NCBI RefSeq assembly: GCF_029242675.1
Contig: NZ_JAQWTM010000077.1
Location: 1-40,732 of the forward strand
Reading direction: 5' to 3'
Length of the DNA: 40,732 bases
Origin: Flavobacterium sp.
Lineage (GTDB): Bacteria > Bacteroidota > Bacteroidia > Flavobacteriales > Flavobacteriaceae
In this document: in pieces, positions 9,801 to 17,880 of the stretch
Position numbering within the stretch: position 1 is the stretch's first letter
How the letters are laid out: every line of letters begins with the position of its first letter
Translations under genes and position numbers: made by a program
Notes under the pieces: generated by a model
What the model was told of the DNA's origin: nothing
The model's database searches: none
Seen by the model: the letters and a program-made list of their open reading frames with translations, nothing else

Positions 9801-10304
9801 TAGTTTCCCTGTGATTTGAAGATCGAGATTGGAATTTAAAACACTGTTTTGATTGTTTCCTACCGTCACTCCACGGGTAATGCTGCCGGAGGTACTTAAA
9901 CCGTCAAAAGGGACGTTTTTTTCGGCAGATTTAGTCTCTATTTTATAAATTCGATCTGTATTAATGTCACTACTTACCACGGTAATGTTATCATTACGGT
10001 ACACCTTCGTTAAAATATCTGGAAACTTTAAGTAATTAACTGTTAAGGAATCAGTGGTTGTAAATAAATTGGAATCGAGGATGAGATAGCCTTTTTCGAA
10101 GTTAATTTGGTATAAGTTTTCGGAAAGTGCAGCGCCTTTACTATTAAGAATTTTAAAAAAAGAGTTGTTTAAACTTTCTTTTTCTAAATAGATAGTGTCC
10201 GTACTGACTTTTATTTTTTTGGTCTTGTATAGCGTGTTATTTTCCTGGGCATGAAGCCCAGAAAAATAAAATAGCAACGCTAATAGCAATACTTTTTTCA
10301 ACAT
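6876..10304 (-). CDS. Large outer-membrane beta-barrel protein of unknown function
   Basis: The 1142-residue protein has a signal peptide (MLKKVLLLALLFYFSGLHAQ), so it leaves the cytoplasm. Residues about 20-130 look like a beta-rich periplasmic domain. A glycine/asparagine-rich section follows ('SGSITRGVTVGNNQNSVLNS', then 'LSDKVSIRASLQDSNIPLQ'), and after it some 900 residues of alternating polar/aromatic strands typical of a big barrel. The last residues (IQLRAYF) end in an aromatic residue, as many barrel proteins do. I do not recognise a named family. The strand pattern loosely recalls SprA-type T9SS translocon proteins, but it is half the length of SprA and I see no convincing SprA motif. 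It lies between aspartokinase and a glycosyltransferase. The several ORFs called on the opposite strand here are shadows. Confidence 0.8.
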   Translation of the reverse strand: MLKKVLLLALLFYFSGLHAQENNTLYKTKKIKVSTDTIYLEKESLNNSFFKILNSKGAALSENLYQINFEKGYLILDSNLFTTTDSLTVNYLKFPDILTKVYRNDNITVVSSDINTDRIYKIETKSAEKNVPFDGLSTSGSITRGVTVGNNQNSVLNSNLDLQITGKLSDKVSIRASLQDSNIPLQDGGYSQKLDQFDNIFMELFSDRWNIRGGDLFLENRNSKFLNFSKKVQGISTSFDFGTTDNKTNVFTSAALVRGQYAKSSFTGVEGNQGPYKLKGQNGELYVLVISGSERVYVNGNLLKRGENNDYTIDYNAGEIVFTPLFTITSEMRIAIEYQYTDRNYSRFVTYAGVTHENKKWKFGSYVYSENDIKNQPLQQNLSTDQALILANAGDDTSLMIAPSAFSDSYSDNKILYQKVQLNGITFFEYTNNPQAELFNVRFTAVGTNKGDYRIKNENSITRIYEYVPPINGIPQGSFAPIIQLIAPDKIQIATFMGKYASTDKTVVDLEIAASNNDKNLFSTLDDANNTGVSAKLNAKQRLFTKSWNLDAITNYQFIQQSFRSVERIFNIEFDRDWNLNTIVTGNQSLLTTGLVLQMNPKSTNTNRGLIAYQFEKLDFTDSFSGNRHVINGKFTTKNWTVANQGSYLSSSDPVDSSTFIRNQAQVKYNFNSNWISTSQRIEDNQKKSKSTNQLLDISQRFSEYGLAIGRGDSTRVYMEVGLLKRTNDSIQNGQLQRVNQSQTFYLKSKLIQTDKSDLSVYANYRVLDFENRTKRKEPSLNSRILYNDRFFNQLVQSNSAYETNSGSIAQQEFTYLEVPIGQGVYTWNDYNNNGIQELQEFEIAPFIDQAKYIRVFLPNRIFVKTHQTKFSQSIILNPVQWQNEIGLRKLLSYFYNQTAYLIDRKTKNDGSNFELNPFSPSQTDVLGLTSSFRNSLFYNRGKQSHSVTYTYIQNQVKSLLSVGSQESKNNSHQLQYAHLYQKSWLFGFLTKTIQTAISSENYPEKNYSISGYQIAPKISYLFSKSTSWDLFYELQNKENKTGSAETLSQNRFGTSFSYAGEKKITVNGEISFYQNKFNGDPFSSVGFQMLEGLQQGQNLTWRLLLQKNITQFMDINLNYQGRKGELSQTIHTGNIQLRAYF

Positions 10305-10387
10305 ATAAAGGATAACGTCTAGATGTCAAAAGTAGTGTATTCTAAAGAATTATACTGAAAAGGGGCGAGCGGCTTTGAGAACTAATT

Positions 10388-11644
10388 TTAATTTTCTAGC
10401 GTCACGATTTGCATCGTTTCTGTACTTATTTGTTTTAAAAGAACATTCTTTCCTTCTTCAACCGTTTGTGCTGCAGCATCTGTAAAATGGCGTATCGTGT
10501 ACAACGTCACATTCTCGCTAAAATCAACCTTGAATTTCTTTGATAAAATGGCATTTAAATCTGTGAAATTATCAAACTTGTCTTCCACACAAACAGAAAA
10601 ACTAATTGCCGAATTCTGAATTAAATTTACCTTCAATTTGAATTGGTGAAACAAAGCAAAAATCTCGCTTATGTTTTCTTCCATTATAAAAGAGAAGTCA
10701 ATCGATGATAACGAAATCAAAAGTTGGTTTCTTTTTACAATAAAACAAGGCATAAATGGCTCTAGAGCTACTCCTTTAGAAACACTGGTGCCTTTTAACA
10801 ACGGATTGATAAATGATTTTACATACAAAGGAATTTCCTTTTTCTGCAAAGGTTGTAACGTTTTTGGGTGGATAACAGTGGCGCCATAAAAAGCTAATTC
10901 GATGGCTTCACGATATGAAATCTGGTTCAATAAACTTGCGTTTTCAAAATACCTTGGATCGGCATTCATAACCCCTGGTACGTCTTTCCATATTGTAACA
11001 CTTTCGGCATTTAAGCAGTATGCAAAAATAGCAGCAGTATAATCCGATCCTTCACGACCTAAGGTTGTTGTGAAATTATTATAGTCAGATCCTAAAAATC
11101 CTTGAGTAACATTAAGCATTTTTCGTTTGACATTTTTAGCAATATTTTGCTGTGTCAATTCCCAATTTACTTCAGCATCTCTGTAGTTAGAGTTGGTTTT
11201 AATGAAGTTTCTAACATCAAGCCACTGTGTTTGGATTCCGCGGTAATCCATATAATGACTTAAAATAGTTGTCGAAATTAACTCACCATAACTTACAACT
11301 TGATCGTAAACAAAGTTGTAGTTAGGAGATTTGTTGTGTGCCAGGAAATACTCTAAATCTGCAAACTGAGCTTTCACTGCAGTAAAAACAGCATGATTTT
11401 CGTCCTCGAAAAGATCCATCAAAATTTGATTGTGGTATTTTTTTATCTCTTGTACTGATGATTGTAACGCTGCTGATTTATCAAAGTAATCTTTAATAAC
11501 TACTTCGAGCGCATTGGTTGTTTTACCCATTGCTGAAACAACAAGAAGCACATCCTCATATCCTACTTTTTCTAAAACGTCGTACACGTTTTTAATTCCT
11601 GCGGCATCTTTTACTGATGCACCTCCAAATTTGAATACTCTCAT
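10388..11644 (-). CDS. Aspartate kinase (monofunctional)
   Basis: The enzyme phosphorylates aspartate to aspartyl-phosphate, the first step toward lysine, threonine and methionine. The N-terminal 'VFKFGGASV' (residues 3-11) is the amino-acid kinase signature, and 'TTLGREGSDYTAA' (about 195) is the substrate-site loop. 'GATVIHPKTLQPL' near residue 260 is also characteristic. The C-terminal 120 residues are ACT-like but diverged, so allosteric control cannot be predicted. At 418 residues it is a stand-alone kinase, not fused to homoserine dehydrogenase. It starts 24 bp after the GNAT gene on the same strand, so the two are probably co-transcribed from the promoter facing fbp. Whether it is the lysC or thrA-type isoenzyme cannot be decided from sequence alone. 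Confidence 0.93.
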   Translation of the reverse strand: MRVFKFGGASVKDAAGIKNVYDVLEKVGYEDVLLVVSAMGKTTNALEVVIKDYFDKSAALQSSVQEIKKYHNQILMDLFEDENHAVFTAVKAQFADLEYFLAHNKSPNYNFVYDQVVSYGELISTTILSHYMDYRGIQTQWLDVRNFIKTNSNYRDAEVNWELTQQNIAKNVKRKMLNVTQGFLGSDYNNFTTTLGREGSDYTAAIFAYCLNAESVTIWKDVPGVMNADPRYFENASLLNQISYREAIELAFYGATVIHPKTLQPLQKKEIPLYVKSFINPLLKGTSVSKGVALEPFMPCFIVKRNQLLISLSSIDFSFIMEENISEIFALFHQFKLKVNLIQNSAISFSVCVEDKFDNFTDLNAILSKKFKVDFSENVTLYTIRHFTDAAAQTVEEGKNVLLKQISTETMQIVTLEN

Positions 11645-11668
11645 ATCTATCTAACAAAAATTGTAATT

Positions 11669-12169
11669 CTATTTTAATTTATTAGCAACAAAGTCGGCAA
11701 TACCTGCTTCGTCCATTTGTACAACATACCAATCTCTGAGTACCTTGGCACCTGATTTTTCATAAAAGTCAATGGCAGGAGTATTCCAGTCTAGGACATT
11801 CCATTCTACCCTACGCACTTGGTCTTTTTTACCTTGCTTTATGATTTCAGAGTACAACGCATAGCCCAATCCTGTGCCACGCATACTTTCTTTTACGACC
11901 AAGTCCTCTAAGTGAATCGTTTTGCCTTTCCAAGTCGAAAAACGGTAGTAATACAATGCAATTCCAACAATTTCCTTATTGTTGGGGCTATTTTCGGAAT
12001 CTATTTCAGCAACAAAAACATTAAATAATGGTTTAGGTCCAAAACCATCGCGAACCAAGTCTTCTACAGTAACTAAAACCGCATCAGGTTCTTTCTCAAA
12101 AATCGCTAATTCTTGTATCAGACCTAAAACAGCACCCATGTCCTCCGGTTGTCCCTTACGAATATTCAT
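11669..12169 (-). CDS. GNAT family N-acetyltransferase
   Basis: I use the ATG at 12169 (MNIRKGQPEDMG) because the track start at 12187 is a TTG and GNAT proteins usually begin right at this 'IRxGxxED' strand. The acetyl-CoA loop appears as 'LVVKESMRGTGLGYALYSEI' (around residues 95-115), followed by 'VEWNVLDWNTPAIDFYEKSGAK', the diamine-acetyltransferase-like C-terminal motif. By resemblance it could acetylate a small amine such as a polyamine or thialysine, but the substrate is not shown by the sequence. It is a cytoplasmic protein of 166 residues and the first gene of a probable two-gene unit with aspartokinase. Confidence 0.88.
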   Translation of the reverse strand: MNIRKGQPEDMGAVLGLIQELAIFEKEPDAVLVTVEDLVRDGFGPKPLFNVFVAEIDSENSPNNKEIVGIALYYYRFSTWKGKTIHLEDLVVKESMRGTGLGYALYSEIIKQGKKDQVRRVEWNVLDWNTPAIDFYEKSGAKVLRDWYVVQMDEAGIADFVANKLK

Positions 12170-12237
12170 TTTTTCCTTTTTTAACAATTGATAACTTAAA
12201 TTAAAGATTTTAAATAAAATAAAACCTTTTTTAGGAA

Positions 12238-12245
12238 CAAATATA
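12238..12245 (-). promoter_or_regulatory. -7 element (TATATTTG) for the GNAT-aspartokinase unit
   Basis: On the minus strand TATATTTG is a perfect match to the Bacteroidota -7 consensus TAnnTTTG, about 70 bp upstream of the chosen start. I see no good TTG at -33, so the call rests on the -7 box only. Confidence 0.4.
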
Positions 12246-12272
12246 CAATAGTGATAAACTAAGTAAATTTTA

Positions 12273-12305
12273 TTGAAACCAATTTCACAAAAAACACGAT
12301 ATTTG
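12273..12305 (+). promoter_or_regulatory. Promoter of fbp (TTG-N22-GATATTTG)
   Basis: TTG at 12273-12275 and GATATTTG at 12298-12305 (7 of 8 to TAnnTTTG) are 22 bp apart, within the range known for Bacteroidota. The implied 5' UTR is about 30 nt before the ATG at 12341. It is back to back with the GNAT promoter. Confidence 0.45.
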
Positions 12306-12340
12306 TGACTTCAAACTAACTAAACTACAACGATATCGGA

Positions 12341-13360
12341 ATGGAAGAACGCAACAAAACCCTTGGGGAATTTATTATTGAAAACCAAAATGCCTTTCAA
12401 TACTCGTCAGGAGAATTATCTAGAATCATCAACTCAATACGATTAGCAGCCAAAGTTGTGAACTACAAAGTGAATAAAGCTGGGTTAGTTGATATTGTAG
12501 GGGCAGCAGGTGAGCAAAACATACAAGGGGAAGACCAACAAAAATTAGATGTTTATGCTAATGAGGTGTTTATCCAAACGTTAATCAATCGAGAAATTGT
12601 ATGCGGAATTGCTTCTGAAGAAAATGATGAATTCATTACAGTTGAAGGTAGCGACAATAGCCACAATAATAAATATGTTGTTTTAATGGATCCGCTTGAT
12701 GGCTCCTCAAATATTGATGTAAATGTATCTGTAGGAACTATTTTTTCAGTGTATAGAAGGATTACCCCAATTGGAACGCCAGTAACGATTGAAGATTTTT
12801 TACAACCGGGGATTAATCAAGTAGCTGCTGGATATGTTATTTATGGAACTTCTACCATGATCGTGTATACGACTGGTCATGGAGTGAATGGATTTACTTT
12901 GAACCCTGCTATTGGAACATTTTATTTATCGCATCCTGATATGCAGTTTTCAAAAGACGGAAATATTTACTCTATTAACGAGGGTAACTATGTTCACTTT
13001 CCGCAAGGCGTAAAAAATTATATAAAGTATTGCCAATCCGAAGAAGGAGATCGACCATATACTTCTCGATATATAGGAAGTCTAGTGTCGGATATTCATA
13101 GAAACATGATTAAAGGTGGAATTTACATTTACCCTACAAGCTCAAAGGCGCCAAAAGGTAAATTGAGATTATTGTATGAATGTAATCCAATGGCTTTTAT
13201 TGTAGAGCAAGCTGGTGGTAAAGCTTCAGATGGATTTGGTAGAATTATGGAAATCGAACCTAAAGAACTGCACGAAAGAGTACCGTTTTTCTGCGGAAGC
13301 TATAATATGGTTGAAAAGGCTGAAGCATTCATGCTTGAAGCAAAACTAAGTAAATACTAG
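12341..13360 (+). CDS. fbp: Fructose-1,6-bisphosphatase class I
   Basis: The enzyme removes the 1-phosphate from fructose-1,6-bisphosphate, the committed step of gluconeogenesis. The metal and phosphate site is clear: 'SEENDEF' near residue 90 and '[12 protein letters not shown]' starting at residue 117. The substrate-binding stretch '[14 protein letters not shown]', the sugar-phosphate motif '[17 protein letters not shown]' and '[14 protein letters not shown]' follow in the expected order. The length of 339 residues is typical. The gene stands alone with its own promoter and terminator and is divergent from the GNAT-aspartokinase unit. It is a cytoplasmic enzyme with a confident assignment. 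Confidence 0.97.
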   Translation: MEERNKTLGEFIIENQNAFQYSSGELSRIINSIRLAAKVVNYKVNKAGLVDIVGAAGEQNIQGEDQQKLDVYANEVFIQTLINREIVCGIASEENDEFITVEGSDNSHNNKYVVLMDPLDGSSNIDVNVSVGTIFSVYRRITPIGTPVTIEDFLQPGINQVAAGYVIYGTSTMIVYTTGHGVNGFTLNPAIGTFYLSHPDMQFSKDGNIYSINEGNYVHFPQGVKNYIKYCQSEEGDRPYTSRYIGSLVSDIHRNMIKGGIYIYPTSSKAPKGKLRLLYECNPMAFIVEQAGGKASDGFGRIMEIEPKELHERVPFFCGSYNMVEKAEAFMLEAKLSKY

Positions 13361-13383
13361 TATCTGCGACTTAGATAAAATAA

Positions 13384-13419
13384 AAAAAGCTTCCTAATTT
13401 TTACACTAGGAAGCTTTTT
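13384..13419. terminator. Bidirectional terminator between fbp and the TerB-like gene
   Basis: A perfect 13-bp stem (AAAAAGCTTCCTA / TAGGAAGCTTTTT) with a 10-nt loop has T-tracts on both strands. It lies between the convergent fbp and TerB-like genes. Confidence 0.85.
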
Positions 13420-13423
13420 GTTA

Positions 13424-13864
13424 TTATGAATTTAATTTCTCAACTTTTTCAATTTCTTCAAGAAAAGTATCAAGGTCTGCTTTTTTATCTGCTAATTCAA
13501 GTGCTTTGGTAACCACAGCGTGAACATTTTCAGGTGTGAAACCAATTCCTAAACTTAGTTTGTGCAACATCACTTCTTGATTATCTCCTAAATGGTGATC
13601 AATATTTACCATTCTGGCCAAGTCATATAAACGCTCAATTCTTTGTGCATTTAAATAAGGAGGGTTGATTGGATATTTGGTTGGGTTCTCTAAAATTTCT
13701 TCGTATTCCGCAGCCGAGATCTCAAGTCTAATTGCTAGTTTGTCTAAAAAAGCGCGCTCTTCGGGTGCAAAAACTCCGTCTGCAAGTGCTAATCTAACAA
13801 TAGAAGAGAAATGACCTTTGTTTCTTTGTTTGAATTCGCTATCAAATAAATCTGAAAATGACAT
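13424..13864 (-). CDS. TerB-like helical protein
   Basis: I choose the ATG at 13864 (MSFSDLFDSEF); the track start at 13891 adds nine residues with no family support. The 146-residue all-helical protein has the TerB-type pattern 'VRLALADGVFAPEERAFLDKLA', with acidic residues that bind metal in TerB of tellurite-resistance clusters, and further helices ending in 'LEEIEKVEKL'. It lacks a signal peptide and is probably cytoplasmic. No other ter genes are nearby, so a role in tellurite resistance is not implied. Its function in Flavobacteria is unknown. It is convergent with fbp and divergent from the HupE-like gene. Confidence 0.8.
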   Translation of the reverse strand: MSFSDLFDSEFKQRNKGHFSSIVRLALADGVFAPEERAFLDKLAIRLEISAAEYEEILENPTKYPINPPYLNAQRIERLYDLARMVNIDHHLGDNQEVMLHKLSLGIGFTPENVHAVVTKALELADKKADLDTFLEEIEKVEKLNS

Positions 13865-13940
13865 AGTTATTGTTTTTATTTTATCTCGCAAAGATAATTC
13901 AATTTTTAAATTTATAATTTTAATTTTCTTTTTATTTAGT

Positions 13941-13958
13941 TCGATATTTTAGTATCGA
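13941..13958. repeat. Short inverted repeat TCGATA-N6-TATCGA
   Basis: A perfect 6-bp stem with a 6-nt loop lies in the gap between the divergent TerB-like and HupE-like genes. It could be a regulator-binding site or chance; nothing else supports either. Confidence 0.35.
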
Positions 13959-14048
13959 TTTTTTAACGTAGGATTTAAGGCGAGTACTACAGCATTTTCA
14001 AAATTAATCGTAAGTTTACAAACCCATTATCAACTAATTTTTGTACCC

Positions 14049-14642
14049 ATGTCAGAGTTTTGGATTTACTTTCAAATAGGATTAAAACACGTTTTAGATA
14101 TTTACGCTTACGACCATGTTTTGTTTTTAATTGCGTTGTCAATTCCGTTTTCGTTTAAAGATTGGAAGCGTATTGTGCTTTTAGTGACCCTCTTTACAAT
14201 TGGTCATACGGTAGCGTTAGTTCTATCTGTTTTTGGAATTATTGCAGTAAAAGTAAATGTGGTAGAGTTGTTGATACCAATAACAATATTACTTACGGCT
14301 CTTTTTAACTTGTTTACGGCAGGTAAGTCAAGTAAAAAAGAGAGTATAAACTTGGTGTTTTTTATCACTTTGTTTTTTGGAATTATCCATGGATTAGGCT
14401 TTTCTAATTATTTCAAAACCATACTTGGAGGATCACCATCATCTAAGCTATTGCCTTTAGGGGAGTTTGCTTTAGGGATTGAGGCAGCACAAATAGTTGT
14501 GGTATTCGTAGTATTAGTATTGTCCTACATTGTGCAAACGGTCTTTAGGTTTTCTAAAAGAGATTGGACTTTAGTAATGTCGGCGTTTATAATAGGAGTA
14601 GTGATACCATTAATAATAGCAAGTGAAATTTGGGGAAGATAA
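14049..14642 (+). CDS. HupE/UreJ family membrane protein
   Basis: The 197-residue protein has about six hydrophobic segments and histidines at positions typical of the HupE/UreJ_2 family: 'GLKHVLDIYAYDHVLFL' near the N-terminus, 'TIGHTVALVLS' (about 55) and 'GIIHGLGFSNYFK' (about 115). Some relatives carry nickel or cobalt, while in Bacteroidota the substrate is unknown; no urease or hydrogenase genes are nearby. It is an inner-membrane protein. Only one base separates its stop from the dCMP deaminase start, so the two are co-transcribed and perhaps translationally coupled. Confidence 0.85.
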   Translation: MSEFWIYFQIGLKHVLDIYAYDHVLFLIALSIPFSFKDWKRIVLLVTLFTIGHTVALVLSVFGIIAVKVNVVELLIPITILLTALFNLFTAGKSSKKESINLVFFITLFFGIIHGLGFSNYFKTILGGSPSSKLLPLGEFALGIEAAQIVVVFVVLVLSYIVQTVFRFSKRDWTLVMSAFIIGVVIPLIIASEIWGR

Positions 14643-14643
14643 T

Positions 14644-15072
14644 ATGGAAGCGAAAAAATTAAATAAATACGACAAAGCCTATCTAAGAATCGCAACTGAG
14701 TGGGGTGCATTGTCCTATTGTGAGCGTAAAAAAGTAGGTGCTATTATTGTAAAAGACCGCATGATAATATCTGATGGTTACAATGGTACGCCCTCCGGTT
14801 TTGAAAACTGCTGCGAAGATCAGGAAGGATTGACTAAATGGGATGTTTTACATGCTGAAGCAAATGCTATTCTAAAAGTGGCTCGCTCTACGCAGTCCTG
14901 TGAAGGTGCTACGTTGTACATCACGCTTTCGCCTTGCAAAGAGTGCAGTAAATTAATTCATCAATCCGGAATAAAAAGAGTGGTGTATCACAATGGATAT
15001 CGCGATGACTCGGGGATTCAATTTTTATTGAAAGCAGGAGTCGAAGTAGAGCATATTCCAGAACTAAACTAA
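14644..15072 (+). CDS. dCMP deaminase family protein
   Basis: The start is the ATG at 14644 (MEAKKLNKYDKAYL), immediately after the HupE stop; the track start at 14623 would overlap it. The zinc-dependent deaminase site is complete: 'HAEANAI' with HAE at residues 70-72 and 'PCKEC' at 97-101. The N-terminal 'YLRIATEWGALSYCERKKVGAIIV' and 'DGYNGTPSGF' are typical of deoxycytidylate deaminase (ComEB-like). It would convert dCMP to dUMP for dTMP synthesis, in the cytoplasm. At 142 residues it is of normal length. It is followed two bases later by the S41 peptidase, so all three genes form one operon. A different cytidine-type substrate is possible but less likely. Confidence 0.92.
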   Translation: MEAKKLNKYDKAYLRIATEWGALSYCERKKVGAIIVKDRMIISDGYNGTPSGFENCCEDQEGLTKWDVLHAEANAILKVARSTQSCEGATLYITLSPCKECSKLIHQSGIKRVVYHNGYRDDSGIQFLLKAGVEVEHIPELN

Positions 15073-15074
15073 TA

Positions 15075-16646
15075 ATGAAACCAAACCCAAAATATCTTCC
15101 AATGCTTTTTGGTGCAACCCTTGCATTAGGAATAATTGTGGGTGGATGGTTAAGTACTCCTATTGATAGCAAATTGCTAGTCAACAACAGTTCTAAGGTT
15201 AAACTAAATAAACTAATAGACTTTATCAATAATGAGTATGTTGATAATGTCAATGCAGACTCAATTGTGAATCTCACCGTTGATAAAATTCTTGGGCAAT
15301 TGGATCCACATTCTGTCTATGTTCCTCCCACTGAGCAGGCGGAGGTTGCCGAAAGCATGAGAGGTGATTTCGTAGGTATTGGAGTTAGCTTTTATATGTA
15401 TAAAGATTCGGTAGCGATTATTAAACCAGTAGCTAATGGTCCTTCGGCCAAAGCAGGAATTAAAGCTGGGGATCGTATTTTGTACGCAGATCAAACCAAG
15501 CTATACGGTAGAAAACTACCTTCTGATAGTTTGTTTTCAAAACTAAAAGGAGAAAAAGGTTCCGAAGTAAAATTAGTTGTTTATAGAAAATCAGAGAACA
15601 GAAAGCTAACCCTTAAAGTGAAACGGGATGTCATTCCTTTAAATAGTGTTGACGCTTCCTTAATGCTTACAAAAAACACTGCCTACATAAAAATCAATCG
15701 TTTTGCAGATACAACCTATGAGGAGTTTCATAAAGCATTGCTTAAGCTAAAAAAGCAAGGAGCAACTGCAATTGTGATTGATTTAAGAGATAATGGAGGT
15801 GGTTATATGGAAGAGGCCATTGCCATTGCTGACGAATTATTGAGAGACAAACAATTAATTGTTTTTACGAAAAATAAAAAAGGGAGTACTCAAAAAACGT
15901 TTGCTACTGCAAAGGGAGATTTCCAAAACGGAAAAGTTTTTGTACTAATAAATGAAAATAGTGCGTCTGCTAGTGAAATTCTAGCGGGTGCAATTCAGGA
16001 CAATGACCGAGGAACAATTGTGGGTCGTCGCTCTTTTGGGAAAGGCTTGGTGCAACGCGAAATGAATTTTGAAGATGGATCAGCTGTCCGATTAACAGTT
16101 GCAAGATATTACACACCTACGGGAAGATCTATTCAAAAACCCTATATAAAAGGAGATGCCGAAGCTTACTTTAAAGATTCAGAAGATCGATTGACTAGTG
16201 GTGAGTTGTATGAAAAAGATAGTATTAAGGTCGTAGATAGTTTAAAGTTTAAAACGCCTAAAGGGAAAATAGTATATGGTGGCGGCGGAATCGTGCCTGA
16301 CGTATTTATTCCGTTGCAACTAGAGCAGGGGAATGAAAATACTTTGTATTTGATGCAATCAGGATTGGTTGGGAATTTTGTTTTTGAACAATTAGACCAA
16401 GACCGAACCGTTTTTAAGGGAATTAATTTTGATGCCTTTTTGACAAAAATGAATAATACAGAGTTGTACTATAAAAACTTTAAAACGTTTCTAACTAAAA
16501 ATGGTTTGGATCCTAAACTATTAAATAACAAAGAAATTGTGAAGCGGTACCTTACTGCTGAATTTGCTCGACAATTGTTTGGGGAGCAAGCCTATTACGA
16601 AATCGTGTTAAAAGAAGATGCTATGATTAAAGGGATCCTTAAGTAA
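15075..16646 (+). CDS. S41 family C-terminal processing peptidase
   Basis: The N-terminus has a signal anchor ('YLPMLFGATLALGIIVGGWL'), placing the enzyme in the periplasm. A PDZ domain follows (about residues 90-165, 'GDFVGIGVSF...GIKAGDRILYAD'). The catalytic tail-specific protease domain shows 'VIDLRDNGGGYMEEA', the serine region 'ENSASASEILAGAI' (about 294-307) and the lysine region 'GRRSFGKGLVQ' (about 317-327), the Ser-Lys dyad of CtpA/Prc. At 523 residues it has normal length for Bacteroidota. It is the last gene of the HupE-dCMP deaminase operon. It likely trims the C-termini of envelope proteins; the actual substrates are unknown. Confidence 0.95.
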   Translation: MKPNPKYLPMLFGATLALGIIVGGWLSTPIDSKLLVNNSSKVKLNKLIDFINNEYVDNVNADSIVNLTVDKILGQLDPHSVYVPPTEQAEVAESMRGDFVGIGVSFYMYKDSVAIIKPVANGPSAKAGIKAGDRILYADQTKLYGRKLPSDSLFSKLKGEKGSEVKLVVYRKSENRKLTLKVKRDVIPLNSVDASLMLTKNTAYIKINRFADTTYEEFHKALLKLKKQGATAIVIDLRDNGGGYMEEAIAIADELLRDKQLIVFTKNKKGSTQKTFATAKGDFQNGKVFVLINENSASASEILAGAIQDNDRGTIVGRRSFGKGLVQREMNFEDGSAVRLTVARYYTPTGRSIQKPYIKGDAEAYFKDSEDRLTSGELYEKDSIKVVDSLKFKTPKGKIVYGGGGIVPDVFIPLQLEQGNENTLYLMQSGLVGNFVFEQLDQDRTVFKGINFDAFLTKMNNTELYYKNFKTFLTKNGLDPKLLNNKEIVKRYLTAEFARQLFGEQAYYEIVLKEDAMIKGILK

Positions 16647-16807
16647 GGAGAATGATAAGTCTGAAACAAAGGTTGAGATGGAAATACTGGGTTAAAAACC
16701 GTTTTCAATACAATGTACTGTATTCAGTGCGTAATTTAAAAGCATTCTCGTGGCCTGTTTACTGCTACGGTTAGGGTAATGGAATTAAAAGGAAAAGCAA
16801 ATTGATA

Positions 16808-17011
16808 TTACAATTTGTTATTCATTCTCTCTTCTATCTTTTTAGACGTTTTAAAAATCAACAGAATTAAAACAGCGCAGAAAGAAGCGAAGATTCCAAT
16901 AAAAGCAACTACGCTATCTCCCTGGAAAGGATGTTTGAAATCAAGTAAACTGATGTTGAAGATAATAAGGGCTACTGCAAGAACCACTAATACGTTAGTA
17001 AAGATTTTCAT
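16808..17011 (-). CDS. Small two-helix membrane protein of unknown function
   Basis: The 67-residue protein has two hydrophobic segments ('VLVVLAVALIIFNISLL' and 'VVAFIGIFASFCAVLILLIF') and a basic C-terminus ('KTSKKIEERMNNK'), so it is a small inner-membrane protein. I do not recognise a family. It lies about 120 bp beyond the MarC stop in the same direction, so it could be the tail gene of the MarC unit or independent. The overlapping plus-strand ORF 16815-17120 is a weaker candidate. Confidence 0.6.
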   Translation of the reverse strand: MKIFTNVLVVLAVALIIFNISLLDFKHPFQGDSVVAFIGIFASFCAVLILLIFKTSKKIEERMNNKL

Positions 17012-17129
17012 AATAGATTTTTTTATCTGTTGGCTGCTTATGGTTTTTTGGACAAAAATGTTTAGACAAGTAGTCGAACCTTGTTGTGGCCTCAGATTTA
17101 ATTACTGCGTAAATTTATAAAAATTTTTA

Positions 17130-17705
17130 TTATACAAACAAACCTTTAACATTAGCTGCAAATAATTTAACAGCTATGGCCAATAATACCACTCCAAATG
17201 TTTTTCTAATAACGCCTAAGCCGTTTTCTCCCAACATTCGCTCGATTTTTGACGAAGATTTCAATACGATATAAACCAATATAATATTAAGTACAATAGC
17301 GATAATGATGTTGATAGTATGAAATTGTGACTTTAAAGATAGTAGAGTAGTCATTGTTCCTGCTCCGGCAATTAAAGGAAATGCAAGCGGAACGATCGAG
17401 GCCGAACTGGCTTCTTCATCTTTATAAATTCGGATTCCTAAAATCATTTCGAGGGCTAAAAAGAAAAGTACAAAAGCTCCCGCTACAGCAAAAGAGGCTA
17501 CGTCGATTCCGATAAGTTTAAGGATTTCCTCTCCTACAAACAAAAACACGATCATAATGGCTCCAGAAGTTATCGAGGCCTTGCCCGACTCTAAATGTCC
17601 GAATTTTGATCGTAAATCGATAATGATTGGAATAGAGCCAATGATATCGATTACTGCAAAAAGTACCATTCCTACTGTGATTATTTCTCTTAAATCGAAC
17701 TGCAT
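17130..17705 (-). CDS. MarC family integral membrane protein
   Basis: The 191-residue protein has six predicted membrane segments, starting 'EIITVGMVLFAVIDIIGSIP' and including 'VPLAFPLIAGAGTMTTLL', the most conserved MarC motif. MarC proteins were once linked to multidrug resistance but that link was not upheld, and the transported substrate is unknown. It is an inner-membrane protein. It diverges from the DUF3109 gene and has a good -7 element just upstream. Confidence 0.9.
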   Translation of the reverse strand: MQFDLREIITVGMVLFAVIDIIGSIPIIIDLRSKFGHLESGKASITSGAIMIVFLFVGEEILKLIGIDVASFAVAGAFVLFFLALEMILGIRIYKDEEASSASIVPLAFPLIAGAGTMTTLLSLKSQFHTINIIIAIVLNIILVYIVLKSSSKIERMLGENGLGVIRKTFGVVLLAIAVKLFAANVKGLFV

Positions 17706-17722
17706 AGCTAAAAATTTAGCCG

Positions 17723-17730
17723 CAAAGGTA
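17723..17730 (-). promoter_or_regulatory. -7 element (TACCTTTG) of the MarC gene
   Basis: On the minus strand TACCTTTG matches TAnnTTTG perfectly, 18 bp before the MarC start codon. The -33 half is not clear. Confidence 0.45.
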
Positions 17731-17817
17731 AGTTAAAAGCGTAGAAATTGAGCTAAATGCTCGTGGTAATAGTAAATGTGGTTGTTTAGAGTAAAGGATC
17801 AGGAGTTGAAGCTCCTT

Positions 17818-17851
17818 TTGTTTTCTAGTTGTGGCTTTGTTTCGCTATCTT
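17818..17851 (+). promoter_or_regulatory. Promoter of the DUF3109 gene (TTG-N23-TATCTTTG)
   Basis: TTG at 17818-17820 and a perfect TAnnTTTG box (TATCTTTG, 17844-17851) are 23 bp apart. The start codon is 29 bp further on, giving a short leader. Confidence 0.55.
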
Positions 17852-17880
17852 TGCCTAAAATAATTTAGTACCTCAATAGC

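Noticed and set aside
16815-17120. 101-aa plus-strand ORF over the small membrane gene
   Set aside because: The minus-strand 67-aa frame has a clear two-helix pattern; this one has none and ends with low-quality sequence.
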